Shown piece by piece: positions 42,633-52,042 of a stretch of 64,000 nucleotides of DNA. The notes under the pieces were generated by a model that did not search any database, was not told the DNA's origin, and saw nothing but the letters and a program-made list of their open reading frames with translations. Source of the stretch: PALSA-607 sp036501485. GTDB lineage: Bacteria > Actinomycetota > Actinomycetes > Acidothermales > Acidothermaceae. How positions within the stretch are numbered: the first letter of the stretch is position 1; every line of letters starts with the position of its first letter. The translations under genes were made by a program, and so were the position numbers. The stretch is taken from the NCBI GenBank assembly GCA_036501485.1, contig DASYAG010000022.1:28654-92653 (forward strand). The letters run 5' to 3'.

Positions 42633-45600
42633 GTGTCATTGACGAGCGGGACGGCGGGTGGGCGGCGTCCGCGTCGGCCCGCTGACATGCCGCGCGTGGT
42701 GCGGGCACCCGCGCGACCCGTGGTGCCACCGGTCCTCGACGAGGCACAGCGACAGGCCGTCGAACACCGGGGCGGCCCGGTTCTCGTGCTGGCCGGCCCC
42801 GGCACAGGCAAGACGACCACGATCGTCGAGGCGGTCGTGCAGCGCGTCGAGGCCGGCGAGATCACTCCCGACCAAGCGCTCGTCCTGACGTTCAGTCGCC
42901 GAGCAGCCGCCGAACTTCGCGAACGCATTGCCGCCCGCCTCGACCGCACGATTCGCGAGCCGATCGCCCGCACGTTCCACTCGTACGCGTTCGGCTTGCT
43001 GCGTGCGAATGCGGCCCGGCGTGGCGAGCCGGCGCCTCGGCTGCTGTCCGGCCCCGAGCAAGACCTCGTCGTGCGAGAACTGCTGGAGGGCGACGTCGAC
43101 GAAGGCGGCACCGATTGGCCTGAGCGCCTGCATCCGGCGCTGCTCACTCGCGGCTTCGCCCAGGAATTGCGCGACTTCGTGCAACGTGCAGTCGAGCGCG
43201 GAATCACGCCGCGCGAACTCGCGCAACTCGGCCGTCGCGACAAGCGAGACGACTGGGTAGCTGCGGCGAAGTTCGCTGAGCAATACGCGCAAGTGTCGGC
43301 GCTGCGCGAGGCGGCGTCCTACGACCCGGCCGAATTGATCCGGGCGGCGGCGGGTCTGTTGCGGGCAGACCCGCTCGTGCTGCAAGAGATTCGGGCCGCT
43401 CACGAGTTCGTCGTTGTCGACGAGTACCAAGACACCGACCCCGCCCAGGAAGAGTTGCTCTCCCTGCTCGTCGGCAGCCGTGACCTGCTCGCCGTTGGCG
43501 ACCCCGACCAGTCGATCTACGGATTCCGCGGAGCCGATCTCGAAGGCATCCGTCGCTTCCCTGACCGCTTCCGGGCCGCCGACGGTTCACCTCCGACGAT
43601 CGTGGAGCTCGACGTGAGTAGGCGCTCCGGCCCGGTGTTGCTGGCCGCGTCGCGTCGGGTCGCGCAGCGGTTGTCGGGGCCGCCCGCGCATCGCCGATTA
43701 CGTCCCGCCGCTGGGCTCGACCCAGGCACGGCCGAGGTACACCTCTTCGCGACGGCCAGCGCCGAGGCGTCTTACATCGCACAGCGGTTGCGCGAGATGC
43801 ACCTGCTGCACGGGGTGCCTTGGTCGCGAATGGCCGTGCTGGTCCGCAGTGGTACGCCGCTCCCGATGCTGCGCCGCGCGCTGCAGTCCGCAGGCGTGCC
43901 GGTCGCCGCACACGCAGAAGAACAACCACTGGTCGACGTCCCGATCGTGCGTGCACTCTTGCGGATTCTCGCCGCCGTTACTGGGCGCCTCGACTTTGAC
44001 GGCCAGCCGGGGATCGAGCTCGCTGCCGAACTGGTCACCGGACCGCTCGGCCGTGCTGATCCGCTTGCGCTGCGTCGGCTGCGGCAGGACTTAAGACGCC
44101 TCGAGCTTGCCGCCGGTGGCGGGCGCGCGTCAGGCGCGTTGCTAGCCGAGGCACTGGTCACACCGGCCGAGCTGGTCTCGATCGACTTCCGGGTTGCCGC
44201 CCCAGCCCAACGCGTCGCCGACGCCCTTGCAGCTGGCCGCGCTGCGGCCACCGACCCGGGCGCCACGGCCGAGACCGTGCTCTGGGCGATCTGGCACGCG
44301 GCCAACGTGGTAACCCGCCTCAGTACGCTCGCGCTGTCGGGTGCCCCCGGATCGGCTGCCGCCGACCGCGACCTTGACGCAGTGGTCGCGCTCTTCGACG
44401 TCGCCGCCCGGTTCGCCGACCGGTTGCCGAAAGCCGGGCCCGACGTGTTCCTCGACCACCTCCTCGGCCAGCAGATTCCGGGCGACACGTTGGCACCGCA
44501 AGCGCCGAGCGCAGAGGGTGTGCGGCTGATGACCGCGCACGCCGCCAAGGGTCTCGAGTGGGACGTCGTCGCGGTCGCGCGTGTGCAGGAGGGTGTCTGG
44601 CCCGACCTGCGCGGCCGCGGGTCGCTGCTCGGATCGCAACAGCTCGTCGATGTCCTCGCGGCCGGCGGCGAAGTCGGTGCGAGCAGCGCGTTGCAGGCCG
44701 TCGCTGCCCGACTTGCTGAGGAACGGCGGCTCTTCTACGTCGCCGTCACCCGCGCGCGTCTGCACCTGTTGGCGACCGCCGTCCGCAGCGATGACCAGCA
44801 GCCCTCGCGATTCCTCGACGAACTCGTGCCGAGCGAGCGTGACGAACGACCGCTGACGAGGGTTCCGCGCGGTCTTGACCTCCCGTCGGTGGTGGCGGAG
44901 CTGCGCGCAGTTGTGACGACCGCAGCCTCCGAAACAGCTGAAGCGGGACGACGGCGAGCTGCGGCGGCAGCGCACCTGGCGCGGCTGGCGGCGGCGGGCG
45001 TCCCAGGCGCCGATCCGCGTGACTGGTACGGGCTGGCGTCCCTTTCCGATGACAGTCAACTCGTCGACGATGGCGAACTAGTCAAGCTGTCGCCGTCCCG
45101 TCTCGAAGCCTTTGCACGTTGTCCTCTGCGCTGGCTGCTCGAGTCGTCCGGCGGCACGAGTGGCGACTCGACGTCGCAGGGCATCGGCACGCTCGTGCAC
45201 GCGCTCGCGCAGCAGGTCGCGGAGGAGGGTGTGCCCGCGGACCAGATCGCGGGCGAACTGCAGCAGCGACTTGCCAGCGCGATCAAGCGCGTCGATTTGG
45301 GCTCGGGCTGGTTCGCCGTCCGGCAGCGAGAGCGCGCTGCGGAGATGGTCCGGAAGCTAGCCGAGTGGCTGCGCACGAATACCCGCGTTTTCGTTGCAGC
45401 TGAGCAGGATTTCGAGGTCACCATCGGCCGCGCAGTGTTGAGGGGCCAGGTTGACCGGCTCGAGCGTGACGACGAGGGGCGGTTGTTCGTCGTCGACCTG
45501 AAGACCGGCAAGCACGCGCCGACAAAGGCCGAGCTCGACACCCATGCGCAGCTGGGTTCATACCAGGTCGCGGTCGAGGTCGGGGCTTTCGAGGAAGTCG

Positions 45601-45851
45601 CGGCGGGTGTGCGCGACTCCGGCGGCGCGGCACTCGTGCAGGTCGGCACCAGCACGGTGAAGGCGGCCATCAATGATCAGAAGCCGCTATCAGAAAGCGG
45701 CGATCCTGGCTGGGCGTTGCAGATGATCGAGCGATCGGCGCGCGGTATGGCGGGCAACGTGTTCGCGGCCATCGACAACGACACGTGCCGATCGTGTCCG
45801 GTGCGCACGTCGTGTCCCGTGCGTGACGAGGGCCGCCAGGTGACCGCATGA
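42633..45851 (+). CDS. adnA: AdnA-type helicase-nuclease subunit
   Basis: The 1072-residue protein (Rv3202c type) has an N-terminal UvrD-like motor with Walker A LAGPGTGKTTTIV (about 53-65), motif II VVDEYQDTDPAQ and QSIYGFRGAD. A C-terminal PD-(D/E)XK nuclease follows, with FVVDLKTGKHAP and Fe-S cysteines at RCPLRWLL and C-x2-C-x5-C (CRSCPVRTSC). With AdnB it resects double-strand breaks in mycobacteria. Its stop overlaps the adnB start (ATGA). The GTG start is weakly supported; ATG 42687 is possible. Confidence 0.93.
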   Translation: MSLTSGTAGGRRPRRPADMPRVVRAPARPVVPPVLDEAQRQAVEHRGGPVLVLAGPGTGKTTTIVEAVVQRVEAGEITPDQALVLTFSRRAAAELRERIAARLDRTIREPIARTFHSYAFGLLRANAARRGEPAPRLLSGPEQDLVVRELLEGDVDEGGTDWPERLHPALLTRGFAQELRDFVQRAVERGITPRELAQLGRRDKRDDWVAAAKFAEQYAQVSALREAASYDPAELIRAAAGLLRADPLVLQEIRAAHEFVVVDEYQDTDPAQEELLSLLVGSRDLLAVGDPDQSIYGFRGADLEGIRRFPDRFRAADGSPPTIVELDVSRRSGPVLLAASRRVAQRLSGPPAHRRLRPAAGLDPGTAEVHLFATASAEASYIAQRLREMHLLHGVPWSRMAVLVRSGTPLPMLRRALQSAGVPVAAHAEEQPLVDVPIVRALLRILAAVTGRLDFDGQPGIELAAELVTGPLGRADPLALRRLRQDLRRLELAAGGGRASGALLAEALVTPAELVSIDFRVAAPAQRVADALAAGRAAATDPGATAETVLWAIWHAANVVTRLSTLALSGAPGSAAADRDLDAVVALFDVAARFADRLPKAGPDVFLDHLLGQQIPGDTLAPQAPSAEGVRLMTAHAAKGLEWDVVAVARVQEGVWPDLRGRGSLLGSQQLVDVLAAGGEVGASSALQAVAARLAEERRLFYVAVTRARLHLLATAVRSDDQQPSRFLDELVPSERDERPLTRVPRGLDLPSVVAELRAVVTTAASETAEAGRRRAAAAAHLARLAAAGVPGADPRDWYGLASLSDDSQLVDDGELVKLSPSRLEAFARCPLRWLLESSGGTSGDSTSQGIGTLVHALAQQVAEEGVPADQIAGELQQRLASAIKRVDLGSGWFAVRQRERAAEMVRKLAEWLRTNTRVFVAAEQDFEVTIGRAVLRGQVDRLERDDEGRLFVVDLKTGKHAPTKAELDTHAQLGSYQVAVEVGAFEEVAAGVRDSGGAALVQVGTSTVKAAINDQKPLSESGDPGWALQMIERSARGMAGNVFAAIDNDTCRSCPVRTSCPVRDEGRQVTA

Positions 45852-48800
45852 CGATGCGCTACACCGCTGCCGATATAGCGCGCGCGCTCGAGCAGGACAC
45901 TCCAACCGACGAGCAGGCTGCGGTCATCGAGTCGACCGCCGCGTCCTGTCTCGTGGTCGCGGGGGCGGGGTCGGGCAAGACAGAAACGATGGCCGGTCGG
46001 GTCGTCTGGTTAGTGGCCAATGGGCTCGTGCGACCAGATCAGGTACTCGGGCTGACCTTCACTCGCAAGGCGGCTGCCGAACTTGCGGCTCGCGTTCGCC
46101 GCCGCCTGGGCCAGCTCGCCGCGCACGGGCTGGCCGACGCCGACGTCATCAGCGCCGCCGATCCGACGATCTCGACCTACGACGCATATGCCGGCCGGAT
46201 TGTGGCCGAGAACGCTCTGCGCATCGGCCGCGAGCCCGGTCAGCGGTTGATCCCACAAACCGTCGCCTGGCAGTACGCGCGCCGGGTGGTCGACGCCTAC
46301 GACGGGCCGATGAACGAGGTGCTGGTCTCGCCGATGACGGTGACGAACGACGTCCGCGCTCTCGCCGAGGGTCTCGCTCAACACCGCGTCACGGGCGACG
46401 AGCTGCGCGAATATTGCGGAGGTCTGCACGCCGTGCTGACGGCGTTGCCCAAGGCGGCCCACCAGCGCACGACAAAGGACTTCCACGAAGACATCGCGGG
46501 GGTAGCCCGAGCTCTTGCCGCGCGCTGCCAGCTGCTGCCGATCGTGGCCGCGTATGACGAGGCGAAGCGGCGTCGCGAATGTCTCGACTTCGCCGATCAG
46601 ATGGCGCTGGCAGCCGATCTCGCCGAACAGTTCCCCGAGGTCGCGGCGACGGAACGATCGACCTATCGCGCGGTGCTACTCGACGAATATCAAGACACCA
46701 GTCATGCCCAACTGGTGTTCTTGCGTGCGCTGTTCGGGGCCTTTCACAACGGGCTCGAAATCGCGCCGCTGCTCACCGCTGTGGGCGATCCGTCGCAGGC
46801 GATCTACGGCTGGCGCGGCGCAAGCCAAGGCACGCTGGTGGCATTTCCAAATCAATTTCCGGACGCCGACAAGCTGGCGTCCGTACTGTCGCTCAGCACT
46901 AGTTTTCGCAATGACCGCAACGTCCTTGCCGTTGCGAACGCGATCGCGGAGCCGCTACGCGATAGCCGCGTCTCAACACCAGAACTCCGGGCCCGCGCAA
47001 CGGCAGTTGATGGCGTGGTTCGCTGCGGCCTCTATCCGACGGTCGATGACGAAGCGCAGGCCGTCGGTGACCAGGTGTTGGCGCTGTGGCACGGCGACCA
47101 AGCGAAGCGCGACGCAGGTGCTCCAACCAAAAGCATCGCTGTTCTGGTTCGCGCGTGGCGACAGTTGCCGCGCATCGAAGCCGCGCTGCGGACCCGCGGT
47201 GTGCCAATCGAGATCGTCGGCGTCGGAGGCTTGCTGCTCGAGCCAGAAGTGGTCGACGTCGTCGCCACGTTGCGGGTGATGGTCGACCCCGCGCGCGGCG
47301 ACGCGCTGATGCGGCTGCTGACTGGCGCGCGCTGGCGCGTCGGCGGTCGAGATCTGGCCGCGCTGGGTGCGTGGGCACGGAACTTGGAGCGGGCGCCGGC
47401 ACGTGAGGCCCAGAGTCTCGCCGATGCCGCAGCGAACGGCACCGCGATTCTCGATGCCGCCGCGGTGGAGGCGGCGGGGGGCGAACCGGATCCCGACGAC
47501 GTCGACGATCGCAGCATCATCGACGCGCTTGACGCATTGCCCGCGCCGGGCAGGTTCACGCCGAAGGGTCTTTCCGCGACTGGTCACGCCAGGATGTCTA
47601 AGTTGGCCTTCGAGTTGCGGTTGCTGCGGTCGAGACTGGGGCAGCCGCTCCCGGATCTGATCGCGGATGTGGTCGCGACGATCGGTCTTGATGTCGAGGT
47701 GCTCGCGCGCGGCGGTGACCTGAGCGCGACGCGGGCCAACCTGGATCGGTTGATCGATGTCGCTGCCGAGTTCGCAGCCGGTGGCGATGACGTCAGTGTC
47801 GCCGCGTTCCTCGATTACCTGGACGCCGCCGCTGTCGAAGAGCGCGGTCTGGATCGTCCCGACGAACCGGAGTCGACGCTGCCTGAACTGCGTCAGGGTG
47901 CCGACGTCCGGCGCGATCGCGTGCAACTGCTCACCGTTCATGCGTCCAAAGGACTCGAGTGGGACGTCGTCTGCGTGCCCGGTCTTGTCGACAACCTGTT
48001 TCCGGGTGTGCGACCCGCCGACGTCAGAGGTTGGCTCACGCAGCGTGGGTCACTCCCGTGGCCACTGCGTGGGGATCGCGACGGGTTGCCCGTTGCCGAA
48101 CTCGACGGCCACCTCGACCAACTCGAAGCCGTCGAGGCGATCAAGCGGTTCGCTGAGTCGGCGAAAGCGCACCTGCTGCGCGAAGAACGGCGGCTCGCCT
48201 ACGTCGCGGTCACACGCGCGCGCGGCATGTTGATCTGCACCGGCTACCGATGGGACGACACGAAGAAACCCCGCGAGGCGAGCGAATTCCTCACCGCTGT
48301 GCACGAGGTTTGCGAGGCTGGTCGCGGTGAGGTCGACTGCTGGACAGAGTTGCCTCCCGACGGCACCCCGAATCCGATGCACGAGCATGGGCCGGACACT
48401 GCGAGCTGGCCGCTTGACCCGTTGGCATTGCGGCGCCCGGCTGTTGAGGCCGCGGCCGAGCTGGTCGAGTTGATGGCTGTCGAACTCGGCACGCTCGACG
48501 GAGCGGCAGCGCTGGCGACGACCGACGAATGGAGTCGCGACGTCGAGGTCCTGCTCTCCGAACGAGCGGCGCGCACGCAACGCGCTCGGCTCGACGTCGA
48601 ACTGCCGAGGCAGCTGTCGGTCAGTCAACTCGTCACGTTGCGCCGCGACCCTGACGAGCTCGCGCGCCAGCTCCGCCGACCGCTGCCGGCCGTACCCGCA
48701 CCGCTCGCCCGCCGCGGCACGGCGTTCCACTTGTGGCTCGAACAGCGCTTCTCCTCACCCCGCTTGCTCGACCTCGATGAGGTACCAGGTTCCGGCGACG

Positions 48801-49195
48801 CCGACGTCGCGCCTGACGCTGACTTGCACGTACTCCAAGAGGCATTTCTCAAGACCTCGTGGGCCGATCGCGATCCGGTCGAAGTCGAGGTGCCATTCGA
48901 GCTCGTCATCGACGACATCGTCGTGCGCGGCCGCATGGACGCTGTGTTCCGTGACACCGACGGCGGATTCACCGTCGTCGACTGGAAGACCGGACGACGG
49001 CCGGCGGATGCCGACGCGCGCGCGGCGGCGATTCAGTTGGCCGCTTACCGATTGGCGTGGGCGGATCTGACCGGCACCAACCTCGCCGACGTCCGCGCAG
49101 TCTTCTGTTACTTGCGCGACGGCGAAACGGTCGCGCCGAGTGATCTACTCGACCGCGACGGCCTGGTCGGACTGCTGCGATCGGTCCCCACCTAG
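45848..49195 (+). CDS. adnB: AdnB-type helicase-nuclease subunit
   Basis: The 1115-residue partner (Rv3201c type) has Walker A VAGAGSGKTETMAG, motif II LLDEYQDTSHAQ, QAIYGWRGASQ, motif VI RRLAYVAVTRARG, and a C-terminal nuclease with RGTAFHLWLEQRF, GRMDAVF and VVDWKTGRRPAD (D...D-x-K). Unlike AdnA it lacks the Fe-S cysteine set. In the mycobacterial complex AdnB is the main translocating motor. The four-base overlap with adnA indicates coupled translation and equal dosage. Confidence 0.93.
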   Translation: MTMRYTAADIARALEQDTPTDEQAAVIESTAASCLVVAGAGSGKTETMAGRVVWLVANGLVRPDQVLGLTFTRKAAAELAARVRRRLGQLAAHGLADADVISAADPTISTYDAYAGRIVAENALRIGREPGQRLIPQTVAWQYARRVVDAYDGPMNEVLVSPMTVTNDVRALAEGLAQHRVTGDELREYCGGLHAVLTALPKAAHQRTTKDFHEDIAGVARALAARCQLLPIVAAYDEAKRRRECLDFADQMALAADLAEQFPEVAATERSTYRAVLLDEYQDTSHAQLVFLRALFGAFHNGLEIAPLLTAVGDPSQAIYGWRGASQGTLVAFPNQFPDADKLASVLSLSTSFRNDRNVLAVANAIAEPLRDSRVSTPELRARATAVDGVVRCGLYPTVDDEAQAVGDQVLALWHGDQAKRDAGAPTKSIAVLVRAWRQLPRIEAALRTRGVPIEIVGVGGLLLEPEVVDVVATLRVMVDPARGDALMRLLTGARWRVGGRDLAALGAWARNLERAPAREAQSLADAAANGTAILDAAAVEAAGGEPDPDDVDDRSIIDALDALPAPGRFTPKGLSATGHARMSKLAFELRLLRSRLGQPLPDLIADVVATIGLDVEVLARGGDLSATRANLDRLIDVAAEFAAGGDDVSVAAFLDYLDAAAVEERGLDRPDEPESTLPELRQGADVRRDRVQLLTVHASKGLEWDVVCVPGLVDNLFPGVRPADVRGWLTQRGSLPWPLRGDRDGLPVAELDGHLDQLEAVEAIKRFAESAKAHLLREERRLAYVAVTRARGMLICTGYRWDDTKKPREASEFLTAVHEVCEAGRGEVDCWTELPPDGTPNPMHEHGPDTASWPLDPLALRRPAVEAAAELVELMAVELGTLDGAAALATTDEWSRDVEVLLSERAARTQRARLDVELPRQLSVSQLVTLRRDPDELARQLRRPLPAVPAPLARRGTAFHLWLEQRFSSPRLLDLDEVPGSGDADVAPDADLHVLQEAFLKTSWADRDPVEVEVPFELVIDDIVVRGRMDAVFRDTDGGFTVVDWKTGRRPADADARAAAIQLAAYRLAWADLTGTNLADVRAVFCYLRDGETVAPSDLLDRDGLVGLLRSVPT

Positions 49196-49204
49196 AGTCT
49201 TGGC

Positions 49205-50644
49205 ATGAGCCAAAACTCCGCTTCGGCGGTTGACGATGCACGGCGCGACGCCGTCCGAGCATTCCTTGAGGACCACAAAGACGAGTTCGTCGCGCAACTG
49301 TCTGACTGGATTCGGATTCCTTCGGTGTGGACCGACCCGGAACGCCGAGGCGACGTCGAGCGGTCGGCGCAGTGGTTTGCCGATGCCGCACGTGCAACCG
49401 GGTTCCCGACCGTTGAGATCTGGCCGGCCAGCGATGGCGCGCCAACCGTGTTCGCGGAATGGCCCAGTGACAACCCGAACGCGCCCACGGTCGTGGTCTA
49501 CGGCCACCATGATGTGCAGCCCGTCGATCCGATCGAGTCGTGGAGTTTCGCGCCGTTCGAGCCGGCGGTGGTTCCGGGGCCGGACGGCGACCGGTTGCTC
49601 GGCCGCGGCGCGTCCGATGACAAGGGGATGGTGCTCTACCACCTGTTTGCATTGCGGGCGAACCTCGCGGCGAGTGGTCGTACCAGCCCGCCGGTGCATC
49701 TGAAGCTGTTGATCGAGGGTGAGGAGGAGTCGGGTTCACCGGCCTTCGCCGATCTGCTTCGCGAGAAGCGCGATCGCCTTGGCTGTGACGTGATCGTCGT
49801 GAGCGACAACGGCCTGTACGCCGCAGGCGTGATCACCACCTGCGTGCGCATGCGCGGGCTGACCGACTGCCAGATCGATCTGCATGGACCGGACGTCGAC
49901 CTGCACTCGGGCTCGTTCGGCGGATCCGTGCCGAACCCGCTGACCGTAATGGCGGAGCTACTCGCCGGGCTGCACGACGACAACAATCGGATCACGCTGG
50001 ACGGCTTCTACGACAACGTCGCGCCGCTTACTGACATCGAGCGCGACCTGATCGCACGGCTGCCATTCGACGAATCCGAGTGGCTCGAAACTTCGGCGAG
50101 CCGCGCGCTGTTTGGCGAAGCCGGCTACAGCACGCTCGAGCGCCTGTGGGCAAGGCCGACCTGTGAGGTGCACGGTATCTGGGGCGGTTACATGGGTCCT
50201 GGCCACAAGACGATCGTGCCGACCGACGCGCACGCGAAGGTGTCGTTGCGGTTGGTCGCCAATCAGCAACCACTCGACGTCCAGGCCGCGATGCACGCGT
50301 ACGTTGCGGCCAACGTCCCTGACGGGATCACCGCGACGGTCGAGTTCTTCGGCGACGGCGTCCGACCGTACCTGGTGCCGATCGACGACCCTGCGGTGCA
50401 GGCACTCGTGCGCGCACTCGGCCGGGCGTTCGACGACGAGGTGCTGTTCATGGGTGAAGGCGGCTCCGGACCTGAGGCGGACATCGCCGAAGTTCTCCAA
50501 GCCCCGCTGGTATTTCTGGGTGCCGGACTGCCGACCGACCGCATTCACGCACCCGACGAGCACGCGGTGATTTCGGTGTTGCTCAAGGGCGCGGAAGCGG
50601 CGGCCTACCTGTGGGACGAACTCGCCTCGTTGCCCTCGCTATGA
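49205..50644 (+). CDS. M20-family dipeptidase
   Basis: The 479-residue metallopeptidase shows VVVYGHHDVQPVDP (first metal His and catalytic Asp), GRGASDDKGMVLYH (bridging Asp), EGEEESGSP (catalytic Glu and metal Glu) and a C-terminal DRIHAPDEH. This is the carnosinase/CPG2-like dipeptidase group with two zinc ions and a lid domain. It is cytoplasmic, with no signal peptide. The physiological substrate is unknown. Its stop overlaps the nudC start by four bases. Confidence 0.92.
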   Translation: MSQNSASAVDDARRDAVRAFLEDHKDEFVAQLSDWIRIPSVWTDPERRGDVERSAQWFADAARATGFPTVEIWPASDGAPTVFAEWPSDNPNAPTVVVYGHHDVQPVDPIESWSFAPFEPAVVPGPDGDRLLGRGASDDKGMVLYHLFALRANLAASGRTSPPVHLKLLIEGEEESGSPAFADLLREKRDRLGCDVIVVSDNGLYAAGVITTCVRMRGLTDCQIDLHGPDVDLHSGSFGGSVPNPLTVMAELLAGLHDDNNRITLDGFYDNVAPLTDIERDLIARLPFDESEWLETSASRALFGEAGYSTLERLWARPTCEVHGIWGGYMGPGHKTIVPTDAHAKVSLRLVANQQPLDVQAAMHAYVAANVPDGITATVEFFGDGVRPYLVPIDDPAVQALVRALGRAFDDEVLFMGEGGSGPEADIAEVLQAPLVFLGAGLPTDRIHAPDEHAVISVLLKGAEAAAYLWDELASLPSL

Positions 50645-51549
50645 CCCGGCAACCGCCGCCGCTGGGCCGCTCCGGCATTGATCGTGCAGCACATTTGCGG
50701 GCGGACGACGAGTGGCTAGCGCGCGCGTGGGCCAATCCGTTGTCGCGCGTCATCGTTATCGACGCGGGCCGCGCGTTGGTGCGCGACGATGCACTCGTCG
50801 CGCTGCGACCAGCCGATTCTCCGGTCGGCGAGCGATATTTCCTAGGTGTAGCCGCGCCTTCGGATGTTGAGGCGGCCGTTGGAGTATTCGCGGTCGCTGC
50901 CGCGTTGCCCGACCCCCCGCCGTCCGGCATGAAAGCGGCAAACTTGCGTGAGGTCGGTGCCGAGCTGCCGGACGCCGACGCGGGACTGTTCGCGCATGCG
51001 GCGGCACTCGAGCAGTGGCATGCACGTCATGTGCGGTGCCCGTTGTGCGGTGCAGACACTGTTGTGGCGCTTGCCGGGCACGTTCGTCGTTGCGTCAATG
51101 ACGGCAGTGAGCACTATCCGCGTACCGACCCGGCCGTGATCATGCTGGTGACCGACATCGACGACAGGTGCTTGCTTGGTCGGCAGCCGAGCTGGCCTGC
51201 AGGTCGCATGTCGACGCTGGCCGGCTATGTCGAAGCAGGCGAGACGCTCGAGCACGCGGTGGTCCGCGAAGTGTTCGAAGAGGTTGGTGTTCGGGTCGAC
51301 GATGTGCGCTACGTGGCGAGTCAGCCGTGGCCGTTCCCGTCGAGCTTGATGCTGGCCTTCACGGCGAAGGCAACGACCACAGAGCTGATGATCGACGGGG
51401 ACGAGATCGCCGAGGCCCGCTGGTTTACCCGTGCCGAGTTGCGGACCGCGATCACGAGCGGCTCGCTGCGGCTGCCCATGAGCGCGTCCGTCGCGTTCTA
51501 TCTCATCGACGGTTGGTTCGGCGGCGATCTCGCGCGCCTAGCTCACTGA
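50641..51549 (+). CDS. nudC: NAD(H) pyrophosphatase / NudC-type Nudix hydrolase
   Basis: The 302-residue enzyme has a zinc ribbon (CPLCGADT, then C-x2-D in RRCVNDGSEHYPRTDP; the fourth ligand is Asp, as seen in other actinobacterial NudC). A Nudix box follows at GYVEAGETLEHAVVREVFEE, with SQPWPFPSSLMLAF, the NudC SQPWPFPxS signature. It cleaves NAD(H) to NMN(H) and AMP and removes NAD caps from RNA. It overlaps the dipeptidase gene and converges on the mycoredoxin gene. Confidence 0.93.
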   Translation: MTRQPPPLGRSGIDRAAHLRADDEWLARAWANPLSRVIVIDAGRALVRDDALVALRPADSPVGERYFLGVAAPSDVEAAVGVFAVAAALPDPPPSGMKAANLREVGAELPDADAGLFAHAAALEQWHARHVRCPLCGADTVVALAGHVRRCVNDGSEHYPRTDPAVIMLVTDIDDRCLLGRQPSWPAGRMSTLAGYVEAGETLEHAVVREVFEEVGVRVDDVRYVASQPWPFPSSLMLAFTAKATTTELMIDGDEIAEARWFTRAELRTAITSGSLRLPMSASVAFYLIDGWFGGDLARLAH

Positions 51550-51553
51550 CCGT

Positions 51554-51841
51554 TCAGGACTCTGTTGCCCCGAGCTGCGCTGTTGCCCCGAGCTGCGCGA
51601 TCACGGCGGACAGCGGCGGGTTGGTCAAGGTGCTGCCGTCGGGAAATAGCACGGTCGGCACTGTCTGGTTACCGCGGTTAATGCTCATGACGAACTCGGC
51701 CGCGCCCGGGGTCTCCTCGATGTTGACCTCGGTGAATGCGATCCCCTTATCGACCAGCTGGCGCTTCAGGGTGCGGCAGTAGCCACACCACGTCGTGCTA
51801 TAGATCACCAGCGGGGCGGGAACCTCGACTGAGGCGGTCAC
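51554..51841 (-). CDS. mrx1: Mycoredoxin-like glutaredoxin
   Basis: The 95-residue protein has the glutaredoxin fold with active site STTWCGYCRTLKRQL (CGYC) and the cis-Pro/GSH-region-like TVPTVLFPDGSTL. It resembles mycobacterial mycoredoxin-1 (Rv3198A), which reduces mixed disulfides with mycothiol, and occupies the same position beside uvrD2 and nudC. GTG 51841 has AAGGAG nine bases upstream. The C-terminus carries a six-residue duplication (AQLGATAQLGAT) from an 18-bp DNA repeat. Confidence 0.9.
   Translation of the reverse strand: MTASVEVPAPLVIYSTTWCGYCRTLKRQLVDKGIAFTEVNIEETPGAAEFVMSINRGNQTVPTVLFPDGSTLTNPPLSAVIAQLGATAQLGATES
51563..51598. repeat. 18-bp in-frame tandem duplication in the mycoredoxin C-terminus
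   Basis: TGTTGCCCCGAGCTGCGC is repeated perfectly at 51563-51580 and 51581-51598. On the minus strand it encodes AQLGAT twice, just before the stop. Confidence 0.9.
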
Positions 51842-51936
51842 GGGAAGAGCTCCTTCTGATTTGCGTCTGAGCGGCGGCCTAGTGCCGGCTACCTCATCAC
51901 AACTGTCGGCCGCCGGGAGTTCTTCCTTCACGCGAT

Positions 51937-51978
51937 GGTTCTTGATCGTCTTCGCCTGGGTTCTTGATCGTCTTCGAC
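51937..51978. repeat. 22-bp tandem duplication between mrx1 and uvrD2
   Basis: GGTTCTTGATCGTCTTCG occurs at 51937 and 51959, a period of 22 bp. It lies in the roughly 200-base divergent spacer that must hold both promoters. Confidence 0.85.
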
Positions 51979-52042
51979 GCTGTCCCCACAGGTGTCGCCG
52001 TTGCGCTGCCGTGGTGTCGGTCGTCCCTGCCAAGATGGCCCA